From Oceanospirillum sp048264105 (GTDB taxonomy: Bacteria; Pseudomonadota; Gammaproteobacteria; Pseudomonadales; Halomonadaceae), in contig JBLXDJ010000004.1 of NCBI GenBank assembly GCA_048264105.1, forward strand, positions 248,001 through 312,000: a stretch of 64,000 nucleotides of DNA. Reading direction: 5' to 3'. Numbering within the stretch: position 1 is the first letter of the stretch; each line of letters opens with the position of its first letter. The position numbers were made by a program, and so were the translations under genes. Positions 32,799 to 42,873 of the stretch are shown in pieces. The notes beneath the pieces were generated by a model. The model saw only the letters and a list, made by a program, of their open reading frames with translations, was not told where the DNA came from and searched no databases.

Positions 32799-34469
32799 AT
32801 GAGTTTAATGGCTAATCAAAGAACAATTCAGGTTATTGCGGGAGTTCCCATTCTTGGGGGGCTGGTCTTCGGACTGGTGTCAGGTGTGCTACCGGTTGCC
32901 TGGGGTATTGGTTTGCTGGTGGTAGCTGCATTACCACTGGTGATTGCGCTGACTGGCGGTGGCAGCGCGGGAGGGTCGCATCCTGTTTTGGATGCGTTGC
33001 TGAAAAAAGAAGACCTCTCAACAGACGATCTGCAACAGGCCCGGGCTGCATTACAGCAGCAGGGTATGACCGGCACACCGGTGAGCCGGTTTGTTGGTGG
33101 TTATGCAAAACTTCGTTTAATGGCTGAGGCGCTGGGTGGAACGGCCAGTAAATCAGCGATTGCTACCGCTGAGGTATCCCACCTGGCGGATCAGATGGAT
33201 AAGCGTCTTGATGTTCAGCAGGAGGAGGTCGAGAAAGTGGCCGCCCGTGTTGAGTCGATCACCGTTACCATGCAGCAGGTCTCAGTGAATGCCAGCAGCG
33301 TTACGGATCTTGCGACTCAGGCGAAAGAGTACAGTTTTACCGGTCGTGACGAGCTGCAGGAAGCGATTAGTCAGATGCGTGATATCAGTTCCCGCACTGA
33401 TCATACGCTGGGGCTGATTAATCAGCTGAACGAAAAGTCTGACATGATTCAGGATGTCACCCGGGTGATTGAAGGGATTGCAGAGCAGACCAACCTGCTG
33501 GCGCTGAATGCGGCTATTGAAGCCGCGCGTGCCGGTGAACATGGCCGTGGTTTTGCGGTGGTCGCCGATGAGGTTCGTAGTCTTGCCAGCCGTACATCAG
33601 ACTCAACCCAGCAAGTAGCCGATATTGTTGAGGAGATTCAGTCCAGTACCAAAGAGGTGGTGACCACCATTGAAGATCTGGTGTCCCGCATCAACTTTGG
33701 TTCTGAAAAAGTTGAAACGGTTGGTAATCGTTTAGGTGAGATGGCCAATCAGTTTAATGAGGTTGAGCATCAGATCAGCAGTATTGCTGAGGCGGTGGTG
33801 CACAGCCATGAGCATATTGAAGATATTGCTCATTCGATCTCTTCCCTGAAAGAGGAAGTGACCGAGGGCAACAGTCAGATGCACGATCTGTCCAATCAGG
33901 CCGAGAACCTGATGCAGGGTGCTGAGACCATTACCGCTGAGCTGGCCCGTCAGGCTGCTGCCGGTAAGCATCGGGAGGCTTATGCGGCCTGTCGGAAAGC
34001 CGCAGAGCGTGTTCAGGAGGTGTTTGAACAGGCGGTGGCCAGCGGCACGCTGACCATGGATGATCTGTTTGACCGTAACTACAAGCCGATTGCCGGAACA
34101 GACCCTCAGAAATACTCAACCCGTTTTGATCAGTTTACCGACCGTGTGTTGCCAGCTATTCAGGAGGATACCCTGAATGCAAATGGCTTCGGCTACGCTA
34201 TTATGATCGATGATCATGGCTACGTGCCGACCCACAACAACCAGTACGCCCATAAAGAAACCGGAGATCCTGAAATCGATCTGGTGAAGAGCCGCAGTAA
34301 GCGTATCTTTAATGATAAGACCGGCCAGCGCGGTGGTCAGCATCAGGAGAAACTTCTGCTGCAGACCTACAAGCGTGATACCGGAGAGGTGCTGCACGAT
34401 CTTTCAGTGCCTGTATTTGTCAATGGTCGTCATTGGGGCGGTTTCCGGGTCGGATATCTACCGGATTAA
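32799..34469 (+). CDS. Methyl-accepting chemotaxis protein with C-terminal sensor domain
   Basis: 556 residues. Two close hydrophobic stretches at residues 10-45 form a short N-terminal membrane anchor with almost no periplasmic loop. The signalling hairpin lies in the middle (about 120-400), its tip GIAEQTNLLALNAAIEAARAGEHGRGFAVVADEVRSLA. After it comes a C-terminal about 130-residue domain (DPQKYSTRFDQFTDRVLPAIQEDTL... YAIMIDDHGYVPTHNN... RHWGGFRVGYLPD) that looks like a Cache/PAS-type sensor. So sensing is probably cytoplasmic and C-terminal to the output, the reverse of classical receptors. It is monocistronic with a terminator. The ligand is unknown. Confidence 0.88.
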   Translation: MSLMANQRTIQVIAGVPILGGLVFGLVSGVLPVAWGIGLLVVAALPLVIALTGGGSAGGSHPVLDALLKKEDLSTDDLQQARAALQQQGMTGTPVSRFVGGYAKLRLMAEALGGTASKSAIATAEVSHLADQMDKRLDVQQEEVEKVAARVESITVTMQQVSVNASSVTDLATQAKEYSFTGRDELQEAISQMRDISSRTDHTLGLINQLNEKSDMIQDVTRVIEGIAEQTNLLALNAAIEAARAGEHGRGFAVVADEVRSLASRTSDSTQQVADIVEEIQSSTKEVVTTIEDLVSRINFGSEKVETVGNRLGEMANQFNEVEHQISSIAEAVVHSHEHIEDIAHSISSLKEEVTEGNSQMHDLSNQAENLMQGAETITAELARQAAAGKHREAYAACRKAAERVQEVFEQAVASGTLTMDDLFDRNYKPIAGTDPQKYSTRFDQFTDRVLPAIQEDTLNANGFGYAIMIDDHGYVPTHNNQYAHKETGDPEIDLVKSRSKRIFNDKTGQRGGQHQEKLLLQTYKRDTGEVLHDLSVPVFVNGRHWGGFRVGYLPD

Positions 34470-34572
34470 AATAAAATGTACTATGGTTAATATAAAATAC
34501 ATCTTTGCGGTTATTCGGAACACGGAACATGTTAGCCCGCTAAGAATGTAAAGCCAGACAGGATGGACTGAT

Positions 34573-34607
34573 AAAAAAGCCGGGATGCTGAATCCCGGCT
34601 TTTTTTT
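34573..34607 (+). terminator. Chemoreceptor gene terminator
   Basis: An 8-bp stem (GCCGGGAT pairing with ATCCCGGC, extended by A/T pairs) and an eight-T tail. Confidence 0.9.
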
Positions 34608-34745
34608 GATTCAGAACAGTGTGTTAGCAGATCTGTTGCTGGAGTAAGCCTGAATTCGGCCTCGCTTATGTAAGTGCGCTCAATAAATATTGTATGCTTA
34701 ATACAGCTTAACGAATAAAGGCTTTCGGGGCCTCTAAGGATTGAG

Positions 34746-37700
34746 ATGTTTTTTACGCCGGTATCTAAAATCGCCAATACTCAGATCGCACTTATTGATG
34801 ACGATCACAGCGTGGCTGATGCGGCCAGGTTGATGCAAGCCGAGGCCAAGCACGGGCTTGTGGTTTCAGGCTTCCGTGGCCTGAGGATGCTGACGCCCCA
34901 TACCCTGATCAGCCTGCGTTTGGCCGGTTTAGACTTTTCCACCGCCCTTAAGCAGGTTGGTTTGCCAATGGCGGAAAGTCTGAACAGCGATCAGGTATTA
35001 GCCGATGGGGCTTTAGCTTTCAGTCGGGGGCATTCCGATCTGCTCTGCGTTCTGCATGACGATGGCTCTCTGATGGGGGTGATTTCCAGTCACGACATTA
35101 TCCATTATATGGTGAACGCTGTATCGGATATTGAGTTGCGGGTAAAGGATCTGAATGACGCCCGTAATTATGTCTGTGCCGATGCTGACGAACCACTGAA
35201 AGACGCCGTATTGCGTATGCAGACCTCAGGTCATATGGCGTTTCTGGTCCGACGGGACGGGGATGTGGTGGGTATTGTCAGCAGCGGCGATATTCTTGCG
35301 ATGTTCAGCCAGAGTGATGACCAGTGGCAGCAGCCGGTCAGTCACTTTATGACCGCCCCCGTTACCGGTATCCCGGATCATCAATCCCTTCAGAACGTGT
35401 TGTTAGCCTATAGTGAGACGGGGCTCAAACGCCTTGCGGTGACCGACGCCCAAGGCCACATAACAGGCCTGATCCATCAGCGGGAAGTGATTGCCCGGGT
35501 TTACGATCTGATGCGTGAAGAGCGCCATCATCAGACCATGCTGAGGGAACTCAGTGAGAACGAACAGCGTTGGCGTGCCGTGCTGGAAGGAACCGGGCAG
35601 GGAGTTTGGGACTGGAACACACAGACCAATAAAGCGTACTTTTCGCCGGTCTGGAAATCGATGCTGGGTTATGACGCGTCTGATATAGGTGAAAGCCTGA
35701 GTGACTGGGAAAGCCGTGTTCACCCGGATGATCTTGCACAGGCCCATCGGGATATCGAAGCTCATCTGAAGGGTGACACGGCGATCTACGATAATACCCA
35801 TCGTGTTCGGTGCAAAGACGGGAGTTACAAGTGGATTCGGGCGACGGGTAAGGTCTTCAGTCGTGACGCAAAGCACAATCCGATCCGTATTATTGGCAGC
35901 CACACCGATATCACCGAAGAGGTTGAGCTGAAAGAGAAGCTTAGCCAGATGGCGGATAATACCCCGGGCGTGCTTTATCAGTTCCGGATGGCTTCGGATG
36001 GTAACGCCAGTTTCCCCTTTGCCTCCAAGGGCATCAAAGAGGTTTTTGGCTTTTCTGCTGAGGAAGTGACAAACGATGCCGGACTGGTTTTCAGCCGCCT
36101 GCATCCGGATGATCTGGAACGGGTGGCACAGCAAAATCAGGATTCTGCGCAGAACCTGTCGGTGCTGGAGTTACAGTATCGCTACCTGCATCCTGCTAAC
36201 GGCGAACGCTGGCTTGAAGCTCAGGCAACCCCCAGCCGTCTCAGTGATGGCTCCGTAGTCTGGAATGGCTATATCTACGATATAACGGATCGTAAGGCTC
36301 AGGAGATGGCGCTGAACGAGGCGCGTCATGCCGCAGATCTTGCGAACCGCGCCAAATCAGAATTTCTGGCCAATATGAGCCACGAGATCCGTACCCCGAT
36401 GAGTGGGATTATCGGCCTCAGTCAGATCAGCGCCGGAGAGCAGAGTCTGGATGTGTTGCATCAGCGGCTGCATAAGATTCATCACTCCGGCAAATTGCTG
36501 CTCGGTATTCTCAACGACATCCTTGATTACTCTAAAATTGAATCCGGTAAATTAGGTATCGAGCACCAGCCCTTCTTTATCGAGAGCATGCTGGACAATC
36601 TGAGCAGTCTTTTTGCTCTGGAGGCCCAGAAGAAGCAACTCGAACTGGTATTTGAAAGTGCCCATGAACTGTCTCCGGTCTACATGGGGGATGAGCTGCG
36701 CATTCGTCAGGTACTGACTAATCTGTTGAGTAACGCCATTAAGTTTACCGAGCAGGGCAGCGTTAAATTAACCGTCTCTGTCCGCGCCGCAGATCAGAAG
36801 ACTCAGGAACCCTGCCACTGGCTGCATTTCTGTATCGAGGATACCGGGGTGGGTATCTCTCAGGAGCAGAAAGAGAAGCTATTCTGTGCCTTTAGTCAGG
36901 CAGATACCTCCATCGCCCGAAAACACGGTGGCTCCGGTTTAGGCCTTGTGATCAGTCAGCGCCTTGTGGAAGCGATGGACGGGCGCGGTATCGAGCTGGA
37001 AAGCACACCGGGTGAAGGCTCCCGGTTCAGTTTTGATCTGCCTCTCTTAGCTTGCTCCGATGCGCAGGCCGAAGAGCTTCTGGCGCTGCAGAATCAGGAT
37101 TACGGTTTTAATGATCACTTGCAGGGCAGTATTCTTCTGGTTGAGGATAATGTGATCAATCAGGAGGTCACACGAACTCAGCTTAATCAGCTGGGTCTGG
37201 AGGTCTCGCTGGCAGAAGACGGTCAGCAGGCTTTGGATCTGCTGGAAAAAGAGTCTTTTGATCTGGTGCTGATGGATATTCAGATGCCGGTGATGGATGG
37301 TTACACCGCCACCTGTGAATTACGGGCCAGAGGTTATCAGCTGCCTGTTATCGCTCTGACCGCTGCTGCCATGGCGGAGGATCAGAAAAAGGCGCTGGAT
37401 GTCGGTATGAATGGCCATCTGACAAAACCGATCGAAACTCAGTCTCTGTTTCGCATTCTGAAACAATGGTTATCAGAACCGGTATCCCATGATCGCCCTG
37501 AGGTGATAGGGCAGGCTCCTGGCTCTGAGGTTAATAGCTCTGACGTACATAGCGCGGACGTTCCTAGCACTGACGTTAATAGCACCGACCTTGCTGTCGA
37601 GGCGCACCATGATGGCGATCTCCTGTTTGATCCGGTGGAAGGGATCGCTATGGTGGGTGGGCAACAGGAGCTTTATTGCAAAATTCTGCAGGAGTTTATG

Positions 37701-38291
37701 CGTCAGCTCTCGGTGGAGTATGTGCCGAGTGTGGCGATGATTGAGCAGTTATCGGCGGATTCCACCTCTGATGACTTTATGGCAGCCCATCGGATCGCCC
37801 ACAGCATCAAAGGGGTGGCGGGCAATCTTTGTATGGGACCTCTGGCAGAGGCGGCAGCGGAGCTTGATCGTGCCCTTAAAGTGGATGCCCTGCCTGAACC
37901 GGCCGTATTCCAGCGATTCCGGCATCTTTTGGAGCAGTCGGGTACTCAGGTGCAGGCCTGGCTGACAGAACATGTGGATGCCAGACCGTCAGCGCAGGAT
38001 AACGCCTCGCAGGGGCACTCACCATCCGGAAATAGCGGTATGCCCCCCTCCCGGGATGATGGTGTTAAAGGACTGATGCGAAGGCGTCTGGAAGAGTTGA
38101 TGGGGCAGATTGAAAACAGCCAGTTTATTGATGATCTCGAACTGTCCAGAATCGCCACAGGTTTGGCGGAGCCGGTTATGGGCTTGTCAGATCACGAGCA
38201 TCTCTGGGCGGCGGTGACGGATGCTCTGGATGAGTTTGACTTTGATCGGGCGGCTCTGGAACTTCGCCAACTTTTAAATCAGTTTGATTAA
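34746..38291 (+). CDS. Hybrid histidine kinase: CBS-CBS-PAS-PAS-HisKA-HATPase-REC-HPt
   Basis: 1181 residues, no membrane segment, so it is cytosolic. CBS-type regions fill about residues 1-265. Two PAS domains follow (about 275-395, WDWNTQTNKAYFSPVWKSMLGY; and 400-520). HisKA has the phospho-His in FLANMSHEIRTPMSGII, HATPase follows with DTGVGIS and GGSGLGL, REC has LVLMDIQMPVMDGY, and a C-terminal HPt has AHRIAHSIKGVAGNL. A linker between REC and HPt contains four 5-residue repeats. It ends 8 bases inside the first possible start of the next kinase, so they are coupled. Together with the response regulator at 42184 it probably controls the alcohol-oxidation genes, as hybrid kinases do in Pseudomonas ethanol oxidation. 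Confidence 0.92.
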   Translation: MFFTPVSKIANTQIALIDDDHSVADAARLMQAEAKHGLVVSGFRGLRMLTPHTLISLRLAGLDFSTALKQVGLPMAESLNSDQVLADGALAFSRGHSDLLCVLHDDGSLMGVISSHDIIHYMVNAVSDIELRVKDLNDARNYVCADADEPLKDAVLRMQTSGHMAFLVRRDGDVVGIVSSGDILAMFSQSDDQWQQPVSHFMTAPVTGIPDHQSLQNVLLAYSETGLKRLAVTDAQGHITGLIHQREVIARVYDLMREERHHQTMLRELSENEQRWRAVLEGTGQGVWDWNTQTNKAYFSPVWKSMLGYDASDIGESLSDWESRVHPDDLAQAHRDIEAHLKGDTAIYDNTHRVRCKDGSYKWIRATGKVFSRDAKHNPIRIIGSHTDITEEVELKEKLSQMADNTPGVLYQFRMASDGNASFPFASKGIKEVFGFSAEEVTNDAGLVFSRLHPDDLERVAQQNQDSAQNLSVLELQYRYLHPANGERWLEAQATPSRLSDGSVVWNGYIYDITDRKAQEMALNEARHAADLANRAKSEFLANMSHEIRTPMSGIIGLSQISAGEQSLDVLHQRLHKIHHSGKLLLGILNDILDYSKIESGKLGIEHQPFFIESMLDNLSSLFALEAQKKQLELVFESAHELSPVYMGDELRIRQVLTNLLSNAIKFTEQGSVKLTVSVRAADQKTQEPCHWLHFCIEDTGVGISQEQKEKLFCAFSQADTSIARKHGGSGLGLVISQRLVEAMDGRGIELESTPGEGSRFSFDLPLLACSDAQAEELLALQNQDYGFNDHLQGSILLVEDNVINQEVTRTQLNQLGLEVSLAEDGQQALDLLEKESFDLVLMDIQMPVMDGYTATCELRARGYQLPVIALTAAAMAEDQKKALDVGMNGHLTKPIETQSLFRILKQWLSEPVSHDRPEVIGQAPGSEVNSSDVHSADVPSTDVNSTDLAVEAHHDGDLLFDPVEGIAMVGGQQELYCKILQEFMRQLSVEYVPSVAMIEQLSADSTSDDFMAAHRIAHSIKGVAGNLCMGPLAEAAAELDRALKVDALPEPAVFQRFRHLLEQSGTQVQAWLTEHVDARPSAQDNASQGHSPSGNSGMPPSRDDGVKGLMRRRLEELMGQIENSQFIDDLELSRIATGLAEPVMGLSDHEHLWAAVTDALDEFDFDRAALELRQLLNQFD
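37527..37586 (+). repeat. Four 15-bp in-frame repeats in the kinase linker
   Basis: Units starting at 37527, 37542, 37557 and 37572 each begin GA(C/G)GT and encode (E/D)V(N/H/P)S(S/A/T). They form a 20-residue acidic/Ser spacer between the receiver and HPt domains. Confidence 0.8.
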
Positions 38292-38325
38292 GCGCTCAAG
38301 CGATTCAGTCTTAAGGAAAACCATC

Positions 38326-41300
38326 TTGAAACTATTTTTACGACAAACCCTTCTCAGGAGGTTGGCAGCGTTGACCCATGCACTGCCCCTGAGGCTGATT
38401 CTGATACCGGCGTGGCACGTATTACGAAAACTGACAGGGTTTCCGAAGGCGCTTTTTATCAGCTTAGTTCTGGCCGGTGCTGTCTTTCCGGTATCGGCTC
38501 AGGCGATCGAGTTTGAGCATATCTTTGAAACTCAGGATGTGCCTCTGCTCTGGATCAATCCGGCCAATGGTCAGATTGTGGAGGTGAACCCGTCGGCGGC
38601 TGATTTTTACGGTTACAGCCGTGCGGAACTGCAGGCGATGACGATTCACCAGATTAACGCTTTTGATGCCGATCAGGTGGCAGAAGAGATGCAGGCCGCC
38701 AAAGCCGCAGGCCGTAATTACTTTATCTTCCGGCATCAGCTGGCTGATGGTGACATCCGAACCGTTGAGGTTTATTCCCATCCATACATAAAAGATGGAC
38801 AGCGACTGTTGCTGTCGGTGATCCATGATATTACCCCGGGGCGAAATCTGGATCAGGGCATGTGGCACTATCAGAAGCGGCTTGAGGAGCTGGTCGAGCT
38901 TAAGACTGAGAAGTTGATGCTGCAAAGCCGCCGTACGATCACGCAGCTGGTGATCGGTTTGGTGATCACCTTGTTGTTTGCGGTTGCCATGGTGGTACTG
39001 ATGCGCAAACGCAGAAAGGCGGAGCTGGAGAGCCAGCGCTTTAAAGCCATTGCCGACAGTGCACTTTACGGTAGTGCTATCTCCGATATGCTGGGCAATG
39101 TGGTTTACGTAAACCCCTTCTTTGCCGAACTCCATGGTTATACCGTTGATGAGCTGAAGGGTAAGAACTTTAGGCTGTTCCATAACGAGGAGCAGCTGGA
39201 ATCGGTGGATAGCTTCTATCGGCAGGTGGGCATTGAAGGAAAAGTCACACCAAAAGAGATCTGGCACGCCCATCGGGATGGTCATATTTTCCCGATGCTG
39301 ATGAGTACCAGTGTGATGCTGGATAGCGAAGGTAACCCCAACTATTTTGCCACGACCGCCCTGGACCTTACTCAGCAATATCGGGAGCGTAAGGAATCCG
39401 AGCAGGTTCTGATTGAAGCCCGCGAGAACGCCGAGGCTGCTAACCGTGCCAAGTCCGACTTCTTGGCGAATATGAGTCATGAGATCCGGACGCCTCTGAA
39501 TGCCATTATCGGATTGAGTGAGTTCCAGCTGACCTCGTCACATCTGTCCGATGAGGTTTATGGCCATCTGCAGCAGATCCATCATTCCGGCCAGCTTTTG
39601 CTGGGTATCGTCAATGACCTGCTGGATTTCTCCAAGATTGAAGCAGGCAAAATGAGCGTGGTGTCTGAGCCTTTCAGTCTGCACCATGTTCTTAAACAGC
39701 TCTCAACGCTGTTTGCACTTTCAAGCAGTGAGAAGGGGCTGGAGCTGATCCTGAATCTTTCCAGCACTATTCCCCATCAGTATCAGGGCGATCAGCTCAG
39801 GCTGACGCAGGTACTGACCAACCTGATGGCCAATGCGGTTAAATTTACCGATAAAGGACTGGTGGAACTTCAGATTACGGCACTTGAGCAGAAAGAAACC
39901 TCCGCCGTCTTACGCTTCAGCCTGAAAGATTCAGGTATCGGCTTAAGCCGGGAACAGCGGGAGCATCTGTTTCAGGCCTTCTCTCAGGCGGATAACTCGA
40001 TCACCCGTCGACATGGTGGCACGGGACTGGGGCTGATTATCAGCCAGAAACTGGTTCGCCTTATGGGAAGCGAGAAGGGGATTGAACTGGATAGCGCGCC
40101 CGGTGTTGGCAGCTGTTTCCATTTTGATCTGGAACTGCCTTACGCCAGTGATAAGAGCAATCCGTACCTGCAGGTACCCTGTGCCCATGATCCCTGCCGT
40201 GCGCTGATTGTTGATGACCAGTCCGTTGCCCGCAAGATTCTGCGGGAGATTCTGGAATCCTGGCAGTTTGAAGTTACCGAAGCGGAAGACGGAGATGTTG
40301 CCGTTCAGATGGTGGATCAGGCCCTTACGGATGGCCATCTGTATGACCTGATTCTGATGGATTGGGAGATGCCCCGGATGAACGGCCTGACCGCTCTGCA
40401 TCGTATTCAGGATCGATTGCGGGCTTCCGGCCATACCGAAAACCTGCCTGCGATGCTGATGGTCTCCGCCTACGAACGCTCCGAGATCGATCTGGACAGT
40501 CTGGATAATGTTCTTTACCTGCCTAAGCCGGTTCATCAGTCCAATCTCTACAACGCCCTGGGTGCGCTGCAGAGCAAGCTGACACCTGAGCCGGAAAGCC
40601 ATGCTTCCAGCCGTTTCTGTCAGCAGAACGTTCTGGTTGTGGAAGACAACCTGATTAACCAGCAGGTGGTACAGGCGCAGCTGGAACAGATGAACCTGCA
40701 GGTTGTACTGGCAGATAATGGTCGTCTTGGGGTTGAAGCCGCCCGTAACCATTCTTTCGATCTGATCCTGATGGACATTCAGATGCCGGAGCTGGACGGT
40801 TATCAGGCAACCCGCGAGATACGTCGCTTTAATAAAGAGATCCCGATTATCGCCCTGACTGCGGCGGCACTGGTGGAAGATCGTGAGAAAGCGCTGGAGG
40901 TGGGCATGAATGACCATCTGGGTAAGCCTTTCACCGGACGCCAGCTGTTTGAGCATCTGAAGCCCTGGCTGGATACCGAGCCGGGAGACTGGTTTACCGG
41001 GCCCGCCAACAAGGTAGCCCGCAGCGTGATTCCTTCGGCGCAATCCGGCGAGCCAACGGCTGCGGTTGCCGCCAGCCATAAGCGTATCGCCCTGTCGGAA
41101 CTGGATAAGAAGCGAACGGTGCTGATCGTCGATGATATGCCGGTCAATGTGAAGGTCCTTGCCAGTCTGTTAAAAGACGAATATGTGGTTCAGGTCGCCA
41201 GCAGTGGTGAGAAAGCCCTCGCGATCACCGGTGGCTCAAATCCGCCGGATCTGGTGCTGCTGGATATTATGATGCCGGATATTGATGGCTACGAGGTTTG

Positions 41301-42000
41301 TCGCCGCCTTAAAGACAACCCGTTAACCAGCCGGATACCGGTGATCTTTGTCTGTGCGCTGGATGAGGTGGAAGATGAGGCCAAAGGGCTGCAGTACGGT
41401 GCGGTGGACTACATCACCAAGCCTTTCCATCCGGAAATTGTGAAGGCCCGTGTTCGAAGCCATATGAGCCTTAAGCAGAAATCTGATCTGCTTGAGGATA
41501 TGTCGAACATTGATGGCCTGACTCAGGTGGCTAACCGTCGTCATCTGGACAGCACGCTGAATGCTGAGATCAGTCGCCTGCAGCGCAGTAACCTGCCGCT
41601 GGGGCTGGTGATGCTGGATATTGACCACTTTAAGAGCTTTAACGACCATTACGGTCATGGCCGGGGTGATGAGTGTCTGATTAAAGTGGCGGCGGAACTG
41701 AGCCGTGTTGTGAATCGTCCCGGCGATCTGTTTGCCCGTTATGGTGGCGAAGAGTTTATTGCCATTTTGCCGGAAACCGATGCCGAGGGGGTAAGGCAGG
41801 TGGCGGAAGCGATGCGCGCCGCTGTTGAGTCAATCCGAATCGTTCATGAGTTTTCACCGGTCGCCGACGTAGTAACGGTCAGTCTTGGCGGCATTTCCCA
41901 TCTGGTCACCGATGAGTCGGAAGAAGATCTGTTGGAGCATGTCGATAAAGCCCTGTATCAGGCGAAAGAGCAGGGGCGGAATCGGGTGGTGATGCTCTGA
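38326..42000 (+). CDS. Hybrid histidine kinase fused to GGDEF: PAS-TM-PAS-HisKA-HATPase-REC-REC-REC-GGDEF
   Basis: 1224 residues from TTG 38326 (site TTAAGGAAAACC; a TTG at 38284 would add 14 residues). It has a membrane segment/signal near residue 50 and a PAS domain (EFEHIFETQDVPLLWINPANGQIVEVN). A second membrane helix (QLVIGLVITLLFAVAMVVLM) and PAS2 follow. HisKA has NMSHEIRTPLNAIIGLSE, and HATPase follows. The three receivers have LILMDWEMPRMNG, LILMDIQMPELDG and LVLLDIMMPDIDG. The C-terminal diguanylate cyclase has ARYGGEEF and an upstream RPGD inhibitory site. It could thus emit both phosphoryl and c-di-GMP signals. It is operonic with the preceding kinase. Confidence 0.93.
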   Translation: MKLFLRQTLLRRLAALTHALPLRLILIPAWHVLRKLTGFPKALFISLVLAGAVFPVSAQAIEFEHIFETQDVPLLWINPANGQIVEVNPSAADFYGYSRAELQAMTIHQINAFDADQVAEEMQAAKAAGRNYFIFRHQLADGDIRTVEVYSHPYIKDGQRLLLSVIHDITPGRNLDQGMWHYQKRLEELVELKTEKLMLQSRRTITQLVIGLVITLLFAVAMVVLMRKRRKAELESQRFKAIADSALYGSAISDMLGNVVYVNPFFAELHGYTVDELKGKNFRLFHNEEQLESVDSFYRQVGIEGKVTPKEIWHAHRDGHIFPMLMSTSVMLDSEGNPNYFATTALDLTQQYRERKESEQVLIEARENAEAANRAKSDFLANMSHEIRTPLNAIIGLSEFQLTSSHLSDEVYGHLQQIHHSGQLLLGIVNDLLDFSKIEAGKMSVVSEPFSLHHVLKQLSTLFALSSSEKGLELILNLSSTIPHQYQGDQLRLTQVLTNLMANAVKFTDKGLVELQITALEQKETSAVLRFSLKDSGIGLSREQREHLFQAFSQADNSITRRHGGTGLGLIISQKLVRLMGSEKGIELDSAPGVGSCFHFDLELPYASDKSNPYLQVPCAHDPCRALIVDDQSVARKILREILESWQFEVTEAEDGDVAVQMVDQALTDGHLYDLILMDWEMPRMNGLTALHRIQDRLRASGHTENLPAMLMVSAYERSEIDLDSLDNVLYLPKPVHQSNLYNALGALQSKLTPEPESHASSRFCQQNVLVVEDNLINQQVVQAQLEQMNLQVVLADNGRLGVEAARNHSFDLILMDIQMPELDGYQATREIRRFNKEIPIIALTAAALVEDREKALEVGMNDHLGKPFTGRQLFEHLKPWLDTEPGDWFTGPANKVARSVIPSAQSGEPTAAVAASHKRIALSELDKKRTVLIVDDMPVNVKVLASLLKDEYVVQVASSGEKALAITGGSNPPDLVLLDIMMPDIDGYEVCRRLKDNPLTSRIPVIFVCALDEVEDEAKGLQYGAVDYITKPFHPEIVKARVRSHMSLKQKSDLLEDMSNIDGLTQVANRRHLDSTLNAEISRLQRSNLPLGLVMLDIDHFKSFNDHYGHGRGDECLIKVAAELSRVVNRPGDLFARYGGEEFIAILPETDAEGVRQVAEAMRAAVESIRIVHEFSPVADVVTVSLGGISHLVTDESEEDLLEHVDKALYQAKEQGRNRVVML

Positions 42001-42088
42001 GTGTTGCTATCTGGTTCTGACTCCCGGTATCTGACTCAGACTGTCCTTATTTTACTCCTGACGGTCAGAAACCAAGCGTCGGACAAAT

Positions 42089-42126
42089 AAAAAAGGCCCG
42101 CCGGGAAGCTCCTGGCGGGCCTTTTT
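42089..42126. terminator. Bidirectional terminator between kinase operon and response regulator
   Basis: An 8-bp GC stem (GGCCCGCC / GGCGGGCC) with A-run on the left and T-run on the right, between convergent genes. Confidence 0.9.
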
Positions 42127-42183
42127 ACGTCATTGCAGTAACCGGAAATGATGCTTTAGAAGCAATGCCTCTAAAGTAAGAGT

Positions 42184-42873
42184 TCAGAAGCGGGAAAGTT
42201 CTGAGAAGTCGATATCTCTGGCCGCAATCACCGCCTGAATACGGTTGCTGACGCCCAGCTTACGCAGAATGGCTGACACATGCGCTTTTACCGTGGTCTC
42301 TGCAATCGAGAGTGTGTAGGCGATCTGCTTATTGGATTCACCTTCAGCCATACGTTGCAGCACAATAATCTGGCGGCGGGTAAGAGAGGATAGCAGCGCC
42401 GGATCTATGGTTTCCGCCTTACGTTGCTGGCGCAGTGCCTGAGCACCGGACAGGTTGCCACCGGAGCTGTTCTCGCCACGGATAATATCAGACGGCAGAT
42501 AAACGCTGCCGGCCAGAATCTGTTCCAGTGCTTTATGCATCTGGTCCCGGGGGGACGATTTGGTGATAAAACCTACAGCACCGAAGGTGATCGCCTGCAG
42601 GACAATCTTTTTATCCTCTTCGGCGGATACGATCACCACAGGGATCGCCGGTGCCATCTCCCGCAACCGCATCAGACCCTGAAAGCCATCCATGCCATCC
42701 ATATTCAGGTCCAGAAGAACCAGATCAACATCATCATCCTGCTCAATGAGCTTGAGGGTGTCGTCCAGATTGCAGGTTTCCAGAATCTGGCTGTCCGGGT
42801 AGCGGCTGCGCACTACGTTGGCGATCGCTTCCCGAAAAATCGGGTGGTCGTCAGCAGTCACAATTTTGTACAT
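42184..42873 (-). CDS. NarL/LuxR-family response regulator, probable regulator of PQQ alcohol oxidation
   Basis: 229 residues. The receiver (1-120) has phospho-acceptor Asp in VDLVLLDLNMDGMDGF. The C-terminal LuxR helix-turn-helix has LTRRQIIVLQRMAEGESNKQIAYTLSIAETTVKAHVSAILRKLGV. Regulators of this type (AgmR/ExaE/PedR/ErbR) activate PQQ-dependent ethanol oxidation in Pseudomonas, and the position between the hybrid kinases and PQQ genes suggests the same role. The specific assignment is inferred from context; the family assignment is certain. Confidence 0.9.
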   Translation of the reverse strand: MYKIVTADDHPIFREAIANVVRSRYPDSQILETCNLDDTLKLIEQDDDVDLVLLDLNMDGMDGFQGLMRLREMAPAIPVVIVSAEEDKKIVLQAITFGAVGFITKSSPRDQMHKALEQILAGSVYLPSDIIRGENSSGGNLSGAQALRQQRKAETIDPALLSSLTRRQIIVLQRMAEGESNKQIAYTLSIAETTVKAHVSAILRKLGVSNRIQAVIAARDIDFSELSRF

